From: Pelobates cultripes
Lineage: Eukaryota; Chordata; Amphibia; Anura; Pelobatidae
Assembly (NCBI GenBank): GCA_933207985.1
Contig: OW240912.1
Coordinates: forward strand, 251,775,522 to 251,839,521
DNA: 64,000 nt
Direction: 5' to 3'
The notes below the pieces were generated by a model that did not search any database, had not been told where the DNA came from, and saw only the letters and a list, made by a program, of their open reading frames with translations. Position numbers and translations under genes: made by a program. Positions 21,182 to 32,905 of the stretch are shown piece by piece. Within the stretch, counting starts at the first letter, position 1. Each line of letters starts with the position of its first letter.

Positions 21182-21837
21182 CCATGGACTAGGTGCTTTG
21201 GTAACTATGGAGAGAGTGAAGGAACATGACTGAACTCATTGCATGCTGCGCCAAGCTTCCTGTCAACCTTTATTGTATTCTTGTGTTCCTTCATAGTAAC
21301 ACTATTATAAGGGCTTGGATGAGGAGGAATGGCTAAGATTAATAAACAATTATAGAAGGGTGCCAATAGACAATTCCACGCCAGGTGTCATAACATAGGT
21401 ACGCCTCTGTTTTCAACAATGCCTATTTTAAATGACTGTAATCATAATATTCCAGATGCCATAGAGAATTCTAAGTCATTGCCATATAGCTGTAACTGAT
21501 ATTTATATTGTAATTTCTTAATACTAGCTTTACAGTAATTGTAATTATCTGGGAACTGGGATTGTCAGAACTATGCTGTCCCACTAAACATAACTATATA
21601 TGGAAAAGTACTTTTGCTAATAGTTGGTGATGTCATGGCAATGTTATTTCTATTCTTGGGTTACAGTGTTTCCTACATTGTCTTTTAGAAACTGCAGATC
21701 AGCTTGCATTTTAAATCATTTTTCACTATTCTCAACAATGCTGTTTTCTCGTGAAAAATAAAATAGAGAATTGATCATTGAAGTAAAAATGATATAGAAA
21801 CTATTTTTTAATTGTGGATTAATGGCATAGATGCACA
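21182..21837. other. intergenic DNA, no gene recognised
   Basis: No coding region, hairpin or known element was recognised between the palindromic MITE and the Tx1 LINE. Confidence 0.5.
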
Positions 21838-22660
21838 AGATTGTTGCAAATAAGAAAACACAGTTGGCAGAGTGCTTCTTTTTCCAAAATCAATCATGTA
21901 AACATTTGTTCAAAAGCAGTCACCGGTTTTACTAAATTAGATAATATTTTGGAGATGCGGCAGTCATATAGGTACATACATCCATATATGGTGGTCATGC
22001 CCTGTAGTCCAAACCCTATGGTTTCGGGCCTTCAATATCTTTATGACTTTGACTGATAATAGAATTCCGGAAAATGCTGTATCTGTCTTGTTGCATCTCA
22101 ACCTGAAATTTACACAAAAAGATATTTGTTTTGCTATTCATTGTTTAGTTGCTGTTAAAATTATTAGTGCAAGACCCTGGAAATCCTCAAAAGCTGTTTC
22201 AGAAAGGGATTCTGATTAATCAAATCATGTTCCAAATCTCAATGGAATATGATTTGATTAAAAAAAATTCATTTAAATCGAGGAAAAAAGATTGGTATTA
22301 TGAATGGTTAGGAAAGTATAAGGGTATGTATGAAAATACTTCCTCTGACTCAGATTCTTCTAAGTAAATTAATATGGGAATTAACACCGGACATATTTAA
22401 TAACTATTTAATACTCTACAAAATTGGTATGATTAATATCGCAATTGTAAAGTTGTACTAAAAAACAAATGGAAAATGTTAAGAGAAATATTAAAATTTC
22501 TACATATACATGTTATATCAATCTTTCTGTTGAGAAATCTGAGAAATTACCTTGTACGGATTAAGGTGATAGGTATTCCTGCTAATGTGTGGTTTTTTTT
22601 TTTGTTCTTTTTCGTGTTTAAAAAAAAATTAGATAATATTTTTTTAAATAAAAAATAAAT
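21838..22660 (+). mobile_element. L1/Tx1-type LINE, C-terminal ORF2 and 3' UTR
   Basis: The plus strand encodes the zinc-ribbon end of an L1/Tx1 ORF2 (HIWWSCPVVQTLWFRAF near 21980-22030), then a helical tail ending ENTSSDSDSSK and a stop near 22367. The piece is in more than one frame, so it is degenerate. The 3' UTR to about 22640 matches the truncated copy at 19821-20198. Everything upstream, including endonuclease and RT, is missing. Confidence 0.8.
22149..22367 (+). pseudogene. ORF2 C-terminal fragment of Tx1-type LINE
   Basis: A 72-codon frame whose second half (MEYDLIKKNSFKSRKKDWYY, then EWLGKYKGMYENTSS) is a charged helical tail of an L1/Tx1-like ORF2 protein. Its counterpart is partly preserved in the short copy upstream. 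No catalytic residue is in this segment. Confidence 0.65.
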
Positions 22661-22799
22661 CAGAAACATTGAATCTATCTTTAATTGTCCTGCTTTGCCC
22701 ATACAGAGCTATAAATATAAATAAATATATATATGTAGGAAGGCCATTAGGCCTGAATTTGTGGGAGGAGTAAGTCCCCTACTTAAACTCCCAGCCTCT

Positions 22800-25107
22800 A
22801 CTCACCTCTGCCGATCCAGGTGATTGTCTCCTGGCAACCAACACTTCCGGTCCGAGCTTCCCGCCAAACAGCTCCAGTCTCCAGCAGCAGAAGTGTCCAG
22901 ACGAAATTCTCCATCCGTTCTGCAGTCTGCCACCAATCTTCTCCCTGGTCGCGGTACTTGGCTTCCGGTCACGAGACCGACATGCTCACGTAAGCTAGTG
23001 AGGGAAATAGCGTTTGGCTATTTCCCTCTGTTCGGGCCTAAAAACATAGGGGTAGGCGCCCTCTTTCTTTTACATTACCCGTTCACGTATACTTACCTGT
23101 TCGTGCATTTCCTTATTTGCGCTACTAAATTAGTCGAACGCCGGCTATACTTACGTTTTATGGGCCTTCGTATGGTCTAAACTGCCGACCTTTGTTCGGG
23201 TAAAACTCTGGTGCAATTAGTTATATACTTACCTGTTTGGACATTTAGTGATTCGTGCAATATTCTGTCTATCCCTCGTATACTTACCTGATTCATGCAA
23301 TAATTCTATTTGTGCGGAATTAGACGAATGCACACTATACTTAACTTAAACAGGTCCCCCGTATGGTCTAAAACTACCGATCCCTGTTCATGCAAATACT
23401 AGCATTTCGTGCACACTAACCATATAAAACACATTTATATATACACACTTCCCGTTCAGTTATTTAAACTGTTTGTATTAAACCTGTATGAGTTATAAAA
23501 TCCATTTACTACTACAACCATTTACCACCAAACCTGTGGTTCCCAGTTTAACCATACTTAAAATATTTAAACATCAGTTTAAGTCTCTTTATCTTAGCAC
23601 TCTTAGATAAAGAGAGTTAATTAAACTATGTTTTGAGGTTCATTAATCAACTAAATAAAATCCCCCTGACACCCAACTAAATTGGCAGAATTCTTCAACT
23701 CCACGTTAACCCCGTACAACATTACAAACATATTAATTAATAACACGATCCTGTGGGGTAATACTGGTAAACCCTACATTTTCATTTTATTTCGCTATGG
23801 TCTCATTAGTTTACGCTGTCATTAAATTTAGCCTCTGTTACATTTCTTTGGCTCCACAGATCACCTCGTTTGTCTTTGTATTTCTGCATAAAGTTATCAA
23901 ATTCAAGTCCTTGTGTTTACAAATCCAGGTATACTATTTACTCACTTCAGTTTCAACCATGTCAAGGCCTCAAGCAGCATGCACTCTAAACTTGCCACAG
24001 AATAAACTGGTTATTTAAAACATACTGTCACAACCCTCGCTAGTTGTTATATATTCATTGGGTTCAAGCCATAGTTCAGATTTATTCTAGGCTTCCTTTT
24101 ATTCTAGGCCTCCTCTGGTTTTCTCTGTAAAAAAACACTTACGCTCATCCAAGTACCTGTACAACAAATAAAGGTATTGTTCTCTACTCATCACGGGACC
24201 TTTCATACAAGACCTAACACGGTCTCTATTTATTACGATTAGCTCATGGTCCTACACCCTTGTTGTGTTAAATTCTCTTCATTTTTCTACTTAGGCCTAC
24301 GTTCATACTGCCTTCAGGCAAGAAACTACCCAACCTACCTAACCTGGTACCCAGCTACACTACCAGGAACTTACGTTCTTACTTGTTAATAGCACTTGCT
24401 ACCACAAGAACTCAATCAGCCTCCCCTATAACGTAAACTCGTCCCAGTCTTAGACTAATCATTCAGATCCCTCACATCAGGATCTCATGTTGCGCTCCTA
24501 TACCCAACCATTACTACTAAACATACGCCCCTACGTTACGCTCAAACACATCAACATCTGTCTTAACCCTTATGCTTCTTCTACGATACCAGTAGCGGCC
24601 AAGCCACTCTACTTATAAAACACTCGAAGGTTCAAGTTTCCAGTTATAACCACCTTCAAGGTTAGTATCCACACATTTCACCAGAATTATCATTTAACCC
24701 ATAGGATACAAGTGAACTGGCTTACAGGGTCTAGGCTCCAGCCCCTAGCTCACCCAAGTAAAATCCGGTCCCGTGAGGCCATCTCCCACCTCAACACAGA
24801 GGTACGGCCCCACACCCAAATCATAGACGCCTCGCTCGCCCTTCTACAGGGCAACAGTCAGGGCCTCACTTGTCACGGCCACACGTTTTTGATTCTCTTA
24901 ACAGTCACAGAGAGGCTAACACCCCGCCACCACGCTAACACCCTAAGCCAAATCATAGTTAGAGCCTCTCACCACCACTTGGCATTAGCAGAGCCTCACC
25001 TATCACCAATTCACAGTTAAGTTTTTTGCTTTGGCACTAGCATTACAGTCCAGTTCATCTAAAGGACCCCCCTCATATCCCTCCCGGTTCTAATATCTCA
25101 TTCACTA
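22800..25107 (+). other. leader region of Ngaro-like copy 1
   Basis: No protein is supported. The first part repeats the phrase tatacttacctg with cgtgcaat and gtatggtctaaa at roughly 70-170 bp intervals (23088-23400). The last part (24770-25010, gaggc..., cagagcctcacctatcacc) matches the leader of copy 2 at 31415-31660, which supports it as element sequence rather than host DNA. Confidence 0.65.
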
Positions 25108-26235
25108 ATGCATTTTAGAATGTCTCAGGAACCAGCTCCCATTGATGAGTTGCCTGAAGAGATCCCGTTTACGCCCATCAGACCAGAGTCTCCATGCGAA
25201 TCTCTCACCCCCTCAACTCCCACGTCCTTGAGAGCATGGACTATCCCTAAAATTACGGCCGAGCTTAGGGTCAGGGGAATCCCCTTTCCAGCTACAGCTA
25301 GAAAGGCGGAACTTTACAGACTGCTCACCTACCAAGCCCCTGAGCCTAGGCCAGGCACTAGCTCTCAAGGACAGCCACCAAGCGCTGGCACGGCCAACCT
25401 GCAGACTTTGAATTGCCTCCCCAGCCTCCACCCCGGCAGTCCTTGCTGTACCACCATGCCCGCCCACACTCCCCTCCCCAGCACCACCCACAGCTATATC
25501 TCCTTTCGAGTCACCAGCTCACTCCGTCCCAGACTCCATCAGGAAAGAAATCCTAGACGGGAAGGATGTGTGTCTGGTGTCTCTGCTCATAGCCTCCAAA
25601 GACGTACTGTAGAACAGGGCATACAATTACGGGGACATCTCAGTGGTGCTTAAGACTAGAAACCCTAGGCTTAACAAGAAACTATACATCTCTCAGTTTG
25701 TGATAGCCTTCGGGATATACCGTGATGTCATCTGCACGCTGTATCCCCACAGAAGAGAAGAGCTAGACCTCTATCTCCACAAGGTGGTGGATTTAGGTAT
25801 CAAGTACTAAGGCTCCTCTTTTTACGATTATCATAAAATCGGTATCAGTGAAGGCGACGACCCATCTGAAACAGTTTAATGTCAGAATTAACTAGTGTCA
25901 GATGGATACAGAATTATTCTGTCGCCACTTCGCTGGTCTCAGGCTGACGTCTTGCGCTGTATGTAATTCTACATCCCATACGGCGGACTTATGCCCTTCC
26001 GAAGCCCATCCTACCACCTCCACTCCCACCCCTTAACCCACTTTCACCCCTCACAGCAAACCAGCGGGATAAGCTGGGTAGGCCCATCTCCTTTTTAGGT
26101 AAAGCTCAGGTGTGCAATAATTTCAACGCAGGCTCCTGCAGTTTCAGTGCCTGTAGATTGTTGCACATATGCTCCATATGATTTAGGGCACATACTAAGA
26201 TCATGTACCCGGCCAGGTTGTCCTCTAACAAGTGA
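25108..26235 (+). pseudogene. Gag-like ORF1 of Ngaro-like copy 1
   Basis: The N-terminal frame (25108-25653) has an acidic start and then a SAP-like helix-turn-helix segment (IPKITAELRVRGIPFPATARK, residues about 47-75). After a frameshift the homologous frame continues (EILDGKDVCLVSLLIASKD, IAFGIYRDVIC, YPHRREELDLYLHKVVDLG), matching Gag of copy 2, and ends with a Cys/His motif (CNNFNAGSCSFSACRLLHIC near 26113). Stops occur near 25612 and 25808. The protein would package element RNA. Confidence 0.78.
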
Positions 26236-26239
26236 CTAA

Positions 26240-27388
26240 CCGACATCAATGTCGACCTGGTTTTTTTACCTAAGAACACACCCAAGCAGGCATCTGGTGG
26301 AGTATTTGACTATGGGGTTCACACAGGGTTTCTTCACAGGTCTTGTAGCCATCCCCTCAGGCACACTGGAATGTCCCAACCTCTTGTCAGCATGCCAAGA
26401 TCCAGTTTCCACAGACACTCTCCTTCCTCCGAACGGTTTTATGATCGGCCTTTTCACGTCCTCACCATTTTCCTCATGGCGCACTAATCCCATTGGTGTC
26501 GCAGTTCACAAGTATTCTAATAAAAAACGGCTAATTATCGATTTATCGGCACCGCACTCCTCTTTTGTTCCCAGCATTAACGCACTCATACCCTCAGACT
26601 AATTCTCACTTCAGTACGTAAAAATCAACGACGCCATACAATCCATCATCTCAACTGGTAGTCGCCCCTGGCTCAGCAAAATGGACATCACAAATGCTTT
26701 CAAATTACTACCCATGCACCCCTCACTCTGGCATTTGTACGGTGTTAATTGGTGAGAAAAGTACTACTTTTCCACACGACTCACTTTTGGTTCTCGAAGC
26801 AGCCCCAAACTGTTCAATATTTTCACTGAAACTATGCTGGCTGCTTCTGAACATCCTCAGGTGTCACTGTCATCCACTACTTAGACGACTTCTTACTGAT
26901 AGAACCAGGGGCACAAACACCCACCGCTATCTGCAGTACTTCAGCACTTTTCTCCACATTTGGTGTACCATTATCCCCATCAAAAATAACCTTTCTGGGG
27001 ATAGAACTGGACTCTGTTACCCTCTGAGCTAGCCTTCCCCACGACAAACTGATCCGCTTGAGAGGGGAGATAGACATTCCTGTGGAGTGACGTATGCACC
27101 AAAAGGGAACTTCAGTCCCTTCTGGAATCCCTTAACCTCGCCATGCGCATTATTCCGCAGGGAAGGTCATTTATATCCAGGCTTCTCTGCCTGCTCCACG
27201 GGGTACCAGACTCCTGCCCAAATTTCATTGAACCCCCACGCCAAGGCTGACCTAGCTATGTGGGGGAAGTTTTTGGCAGATTGGAACGGTATCTCCATGT
27301 TTATCCCGTGTGACAGATCCATCTGTAAGACTTGTGTGGCTGATTCGTATAGTTTGCCTCCTTTCGCGGAATTGCCTGTCCTTATATA
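26240..27388 (+). pseudogene. reverse transcriptase/RNase H of Ngaro-like copy 1
   Basis: Degenerate, in several frames. The catalytic HYLDDFLLIE motif is readable at about 26875-26904, followed by FGVPLSPSKITFLGIELDS, which is typical of DIRS/Ngaro RT. An upstream LIIDLSAPH motif lies near 26520. RNase H-proximal sequence (LNLAMRIIPQGRSFISRL) follows near 27130-27180 and is paralleled in copy 2. The frame is then cut by the hAT fragment at about 27389. Confidence 0.82.
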
Positions 27389-28164
27389 AGGTCCTCCCCC
27401 CTGGCCCCCACCCCTGAGCCGCGGGTGGGGGTCCTAAATACTAAAAAGGGGGGGGACCTAAGGTCCTCCCCCCTGGCCCCCACCCCTGAGAGGCAGGTGG
27501 GGGCCCTAAATACTAAAAAGGGGGGGGACCTAATGTCCTCCCCCCCGGCCCCCACCCCTGAGCGGTGGGTGGGGGCAAATAAATCACAATGGGGGACCTA
27601 AGGCCTAAAAAGGGGGGGGGACCTAATGTCCTCCCCCCCTGGCCCCCACCCCTGAGCGGCGGGTAGGGGCCCTAAATACCCTTCCCCCCGGCCCTAAAAA
27701 AGTCCCCAGGTGACTAAGTGTCCCTAAATACTAAAAGTGGGGGGGACCTAAGGTCCTCCCCGGCCCCCCACCCCTGGCGGGTGGGGGCCCTAAAATCCCC
27801 AGGTGACTAGGGGTCCCCAAACCCCTAGTCACCCCCCCAAAAAAAAAATTAACCCCCTACCTACCCCCCCTCACCCTAAAAATAATGAGGGGGGACCTTT
27901 AACTAAGTACCTGTAAAAAAAAATTAAAAAAAAATAAATAAATTTAGGTCTTTAAGCCTTTTAGTAGATAACTCCCTAATACCGTGGGAATGCAGCCGTG
28001 GATTGGAGTTTGCATGCCACAGTCCAGGTGTTAGTCCCCTTGAAACAACTTGTGGGTTTTAAAATTTGCCTGCCTATTGAAGTCTATCGCGGTTCGCCCG
28101 GTTCGCGGACATTTGCCGAAATTCGCATTCGCGAACCGAAAATTTCATGTTCGCGACATCACTA
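27389..28164. mobile_element. hAT-family fragment inside Ngaro copy 1
   Basis: Contains five or six GC-rich units (cccccacccctgagcggcgg, tgggggccctaaatactaaa) of the same type as 14293-14975, an AT-rich tail, and the right terminus gttcgcgacatcacta ending at 28164. The left terminus is missing, so no target duplication can be checked. About 1 kb of Ngaro sequence (rest of RNase H and recombinase N-terminus) is absent at this junction, which suggests a deletion with the insertion. Confidence 0.8.
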
Positions 28165-28617
28165 CTCAGCAATCTCTTTGACGAATCCCCATTCGATCCC
28201 AACACAAACCTGGTGATTAAATCTGTTATCTATCTTGCTTTCTACGGTTTTCTCAGAACCATCATTCCTCTCTTTCCTACCGATAACGCCTGGTGTCCGG
28301 TCAAGGCGCTAAACCACCTACGGTCAACCCATCACACGCACTTACCAGACTCTCCGCTCTTATCACTACAAGGGCACCTGCTCACCACGGCTAAATTCAC
28401 GGCACACGTCAGAACATTACTATCTAAACTGGGTTACAATCCGGCTTCATTCTCCGGGCACTCCTTCCGCATAGGAGCCGCTTCATCAGCCTCTAGCACA
28501 AACACCCCGGTCCACATCATCAAGAGACTGGGTCGATGGAAATCCTCCATATACCACACATATGTACCACGACCAGAAAGAGAGCTTCGTCAAGCCTTCA
28601 GGAACTTGATTATGTAA
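28165..28617 (+). pseudogene. tyrosine recombinase C-terminal domain, Ngaro copy 1
   Basis: Open for about 150 codons to its stop. It has the first catalytic Arg in YLAFYGFLR (about 28255), the H-x-x-R box HSFRIGAAS (28459-28485), a LGRWKSS segment and a Tyr in IYHTYVPRP (about 28561). These are the R, H-x-x-R and Y residues of the tyrosine recombinase fold and are all present. The N-terminal core-binding domain is lost. The apparent start lies in the hAT terminus and is not real. Confidence 0.88.
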
Positions 28618-28625
28618 AATGCAAT

Positions 28626-29538
28626 TGTCAGGGTGGCGGTCCGATGCCCGGGACCCAGACACTGTCTGGGCGGCGGTGCGTGGACCGGGACCCAGTATGC
28701 CTGATGTTCAGAGTAGGAGTCACAGTGTGGAGGTGGATTAGCAGGGTCTGGTGCAGGGCAACCAGCGTTTGTGCAGCCACATACCAGAACCCTGATTCAG
28801 CTTATGCGGATCCCAGGAACTAGGAGCAGGTAATTAAGCAGACCTCCCAGAAGCTGAATAGGGAGACTCTGCAGCAGGAATGTATCCAGTACTGAAGCAA
28901 GCCAAAACTAGGAAAGCAAGGCACCATACATGAAAACAAGACAAAACTAGGAGAACCCAGAACCAGAGCAGGACAGAAAGCATAACCTAGAACATGTACA
29001 CAAGACATGAGGAAAACAAGAACATAACATGGGCATGACTGGACAGGACTGGGACTACAAAACAAGAGATACAAGGTAAAACAAGAGGAAACATAGCTAA
29101 GCACTATATATGAAAAGTATGGAGATTTAGTCACATTATATGATCATACATTGCACAAGCCTGCCAACAACGCCAATGTACCCCATATCTGGCAGGTCCT
29201 ACACTGCCTAATCTATGCTAAAACAACCACACTATACCACAATAGCACTTACCTGCAAGAAAGGGCAGAGAAATGAAACACTGTCTGCTGCAGGTCCAAG
29301 CTGAAACAAAAGGAAAGTGAAAAACAAGTGGGTGTGGCAATATAAAACAAACATTTAAGTAAATCCAAGAGACTAGGAAATCCAGGGACAGAATATAAGA
29401 ATGAACCCAGAAACCTAGCAACAAAGAAAACCAGACATAGACTAGAAAACCAGAAAAACCAAGCAAGGACAGCAAAAAGAGTACTGGATACCAGAAGCCA
29501 TTGCCAGAATGATCCGCAGCGAGGAACAGGATGTGACA
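28626..29538 (-). repeat. LTR of a gene-poor LTR element (3' copy)
   Basis: Begins TGTCAGGGTGG and ends ATGTGACA on the plus strand. The first about 400 bp are repeated at 30123-30512. Inside the right edge the minus strand has an imperfect purine run (ccttaggaggggagtta) directly before TGTCAC, fitting a polypurine tract, so the element is on the minus strand and this is its 3' LTR. Length 913 bp. Confidence 0.75.
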
Positions 29539-30122
29539 TAACTCCCCTCCTAAGGAGCATACTCCGGACGCTCCCAACAGCTCCCAGGCAGAGACCAGGA
29601 ATGGTGAGCGGATCCTGCAACGAAGTCCTCTTGACTTCCACGGAGCAAGGATCCACCACAGGAAAGGCCTCCTGCATAGGAACCACCAGAACAGGAGCAC
29701 TGCCACAAAATCGGAAATGGAACCAGGAAACCAGCATCACAAGGAAACACCTGAAACGACCACTGTACAGCTTAGCAGATCGACCTCCTCCACAACAGGA
29801 ATCAGACAGACTGAACAAGAATGAGGAAGTCATCTACTGCAGACTGTTCCAGAGACAGGAACTCTTGTATGCTGCATAATTCAGGAGGAACTAGAACAAG
29901 AAACCAGGAACTAAGCATCACAAGGAAACACCTGAAGCGACCACCGTACCGCTTAGCAAATCGACCTCCTCCACGACAAAAATAAGGAAGCCATCTCCAG
30001 CAGACTGGTCCAGATAGGGGAACTCATATATGCAGTTTTCTCAGACAGAACATGACACAAACAGAGCAGAACAGGAAAGCTGCAAAGTCCACACCACGAA
30101 CTCCAAGGGCCTACGGCCATAC

Positions 30123-30512
30123 TGTCACGGGTGGCGGTCCGGTGCCCGGGACCCAGACACTGAGTGCCTGATGTTCAAAGTAGGAGTCACATTGTGGAGG
30201 TGGATTAGCAGGGTCTGGTGCAGGGTAACCGCACGCCCCCTGGTGTTGAGCACCAGCGTTTGTGCAGCCACATACCAGAACCCTGATTCAGCTTATGCGG
30301 ATCCCAGGAACTAGGAGCAGGTAATTAAGCAGACCTCCCAGGAGCTGAATAGGGAGGCTCTGCAGCAGAGATTTATCCAGTACTGAAGCAAGGCAAGACT
30401 AGAGAGCAAGGCACCATACAAGAAAACAAGACAAAACTAGGAGAACCCAGAACCAGAGCAGGACAGAAAGCATAACCTAGATCATGTACACAAGACATGA
30501 GGAAAACAAGAA
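30123..30512 (-). repeat. partial 5' LTR
   Basis: Starts TGTCACGGGTGGCGG and follows 28626 onward with a 30-bp deletion near 30160 and a 27-bp insertion near 30230 relative to the other copy, then breaks off at 30512. Confidence 0.75.
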
Positions 30513-30785
30513 AAATAATAATTTATTGTTTAAATATACATACAATTATAAAAAGCCTCTATAAGCTAAAAAACACCGGAATGCGTTTCGCCAATATCAA
30601 TTTGGCTTCCTCAGCCGGATAAAAGTCAATAGGTCTAGGTCAATAGGTCTATAGGTCTATTGACCTATTGACTTTTATCCGGCTGAGGAAGCCAAATTGA
30701 TATTGGCGAAACGCGTTCCAGTGTTTTTTAGCTTATAGAGGCTTTTTATAATAGTATGTATATTTAAACAATAAATTATTATTTT
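30513..30785. repeat. near-perfect palindrome with cgaaacgcgtt core
   Basis: The left arm (aaataataatttattgtttaa to about 30632) is the reverse complement of 30663-30785 with very few mismatches. The arms carry gaggaagccaaattgatatt and ggcgaaacgcgtt. The centre is a short direct repeat, ataggtctaggtcaatag. One orientation continues on the right into a longer repeat, so this looks like an inverted duplication of the end of a dispersed repeat. Confidence 0.87.
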
Positions 30786-31404
30786 TATTTTCTCACCGAT
30801 CCTGGTTCCCGGTATTATTCTGCAAAGAGGGAGTGCAGCCCTTGCACAGCTCTGGTAAATTGAGTCACTAATTTATGACTCCACTTTTGTGAGTATCTAT
30901 TCTCAAGATCTTATTGCTTTATACTATATATATGTTTTAGCAACACTGCGCAATTGGTTGTGCCCCCTATTTTCTTTTATAGAACAAGAAAAGTATCAAT
31001 AATAGGGGTGGATCGCCTAAACGGATCCAGAGGCGAATTAAACTAGAGCTGGGCCCACAGCTCCACGTTTGTGAGTTTAACAAATTAGATCTTCTACACC
31101 ACTCTATATTGTATTATCTGCACTATGTATGATTGTTTTTTACAGACATCCATTTGATGTACCTGTTAGGATAATCCCCTTATAACAGCTCTACAAGGTG
31201 ATTCATTATTTTCTTTTTATATAAAGCGCTACTTTCATATATTTTGTATTATAATCATTATCAGTTCACAAACCATACTACCAGGTACGTACTCCTGCTC
31301 ATGTGGTATATACATATTATATTTTCCCGGGAATAGATAATAGCGTACTGGCAATTAGAGATTTTAAGGTCCAATAGGTATTTTCCTTTTCTCTGCATTT
31401 ATGC
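30786..31404. other. repeat-like non-coding DNA
   Basis: Continues outward from the right arm of the palindrome. No coding sequence, and no match to the Ngaro leader until about 31405. Confidence 0.45.
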
Positions 31405-31859
31405 CTTTCAGTTAGTGGTCCCGCGAGGCTAACACCCCACCCATCGGGCCTCTAGTGAGCTAGCCGCCTCACATAGTAACATTGAGAGGGCCTCACCTGT
31501 CACTCCCTTTCCTATTTTCTGGTTACAGTCACTGAAAGGCCGACATCCCGCCACTACATTTGGTGGCCACAAAAAAATCCCCTTGCCCCAACGCATAGAT
31601 AGAGCCTCTCAAGCCACTTGGCAACTAGCAGGGTCTCACCAGTCACCAAAACCAAGCAATAATTGTTTCGCCATGCAGATTTAGTTAGCAAGCCAGTACA
31701 AGACCCCTGTTGTTCAAGTAATAATGGCTATCTTCATATTATGTAGTATGTCTCACTCCGGCTAGATTCAACACACCTTCACGTAGAGGAGATGTTGCTA
31801 GTCCAGCAGCAATCAGGTCCTGAACAATCCCACACATTACCACTGAGCTAAGGAGGCGA

Positions 31860-32905
31860 CATATCCCATACCCAGCCACAGCAAGGAAAGTGGAACTATT
31901 TAGGCTGCTCCGCACATCAACGGATAACATAGAGGCGGGGAAAGGCACCAGCAACACCAATTCAGGTGACATACATGCTATATTATCATCACTCATGAAT
32001 TCCATGAGCAAAGTAAATGACAGGCTGGAAAATCTCGAGTCAGTCACCACAGCCCTCACAAAGGCTGGGCCTCTCGCTACAGTACAACCAGCATCAATTG
32101 AAACTCAGTTAGCTGATTCAATCACTTCTTTTGATGCTCAGGACGTTAACCCTGCCCATATGATTCCAGCTCACATTAAGAAAGATATCATGGAAGGTAA
32201 AGATGTCAACTTACCATCTCTGTTAATTGCCTCCCAGGATATTGTCGAAAACAAAATGTATGCTTATGGTGATGTATCTGTGGTGGTCAGATCCAGGGAT
32301 TCAAGGTTAAACAGGATTCAAGGCAATACATCCCTGAGTTTGTTTTGGCATTTGGTATTTACAGAGATGTGATTTGTGCAGTTTACCCTAACAGAAGGGA
32401 AGAATTTGACCTATATATGCACAAGCTGGTAGACCTAGGCAACAAATATGGTGGTACAGCATTTTATGACTACTATAGGTATTTTTCAGCCAAAGTGTCT
32501 GACGGTCTCTCCCAATTCGGGAACAGAACCAACTGGAGCAAACTGGATACAGAGATATTCTGCAGACACTTTGCAGGTCTTAAAACACTAGCTTGTGCAT
32601 CCTTCTCTTCCACTACCCACATGACCAATTTTTGTCCAAACACAGCGGACGATCACTCTCATGCTCCAAGCACTAGCGCCTCTGGTAGAACGGAGAGAAC
32701 TACCAGAGACAAATTGGGTTGTCCCATTATCTTTTTTGGCAAATCACAGATTTGCAACAATTTTAACATAGGCATGTGTAGTTACAGTTCATGCAGACTG
32801 TTGCATATATGTTCAAAATGTATCAGGGCACATGCAAAAACCATGTGTCCCAATAAAATGTACCCAAAACCGTACTTAACGTCTGTAAACATTAATGCAT
32901 TTTCA
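31860..32905 (+). pseudogene. Gag-like ORF1 of Ngaro-like copy 2
   Basis: Two overlapping frames (31890-32372 and 32345-33010) separated by a frameshift near 32340. The first holds the end of a SAP-like segment (PYPATARKVELFRLL near 31870), then a heptad-like helical stretch (about residues 35-60). The second carries AFGIYRDVICAVYPNRREE, FYDYYRYF and the Cys/His motif CNNFNIGMCSYSSCRLLHIC with further CSKC and C residues (32752-32860), likely a CCCH/CCHC RNA-binding finger. It is closer to intact than in copy 1. Confidence 0.82.

Larger units (their letters stand above)
22738..28617 (+). mobile_element. Ngaro-like tyrosine-recombinase retrotransposon, copy 1
   Basis: Order on the plus strand: a terminal segment (aaggccattaggcctg at 22742), a long repeat-rich leader, Gag (25108-26235), RT/RNase H (26240-27388) and tyrosine recombinase (28165-28617). 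The terminal segment resembles one found at the far right end of copy 2 (37048), as expected for the split direct repeats of Ngaro/PAT elements rather than the inverted ends of DIRS1. Many stops and frameshifts, an hAT fragment and a missing RNase H/recombinase join make it inactive. Confidence 0.82.
28626..30512 (-). mobile_element. non-autonomous LTR element, truncated at its 5' LTR
   Basis: Two direct repeats (28626-29538 and 30123-30512) enclose 584 bp with no recognisable gag or pol. The long minus-strand open stretch at 29249-29833 shows no known domain. The right LTR stops where a palindrome begins (30513). It lies immediately after the Ngaro recombinase stop codon, so it inserted near the Ngaro 3' end. 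Confidence 0.7.

Noticed and set aside
22800..24700. Repeated tatacttacctg phrases as a host promoter or splice cluster
   Set aside because: They lie inside the leader of a Ngaro-like element and are better explained as its own repeats.
29249..29833. 194-codon minus-strand hydrophobic frame
   Set aside because: Lies across the LTR and internal region of a gene-poor LTR element; composition is skewed and no envelope or other domain is evident.
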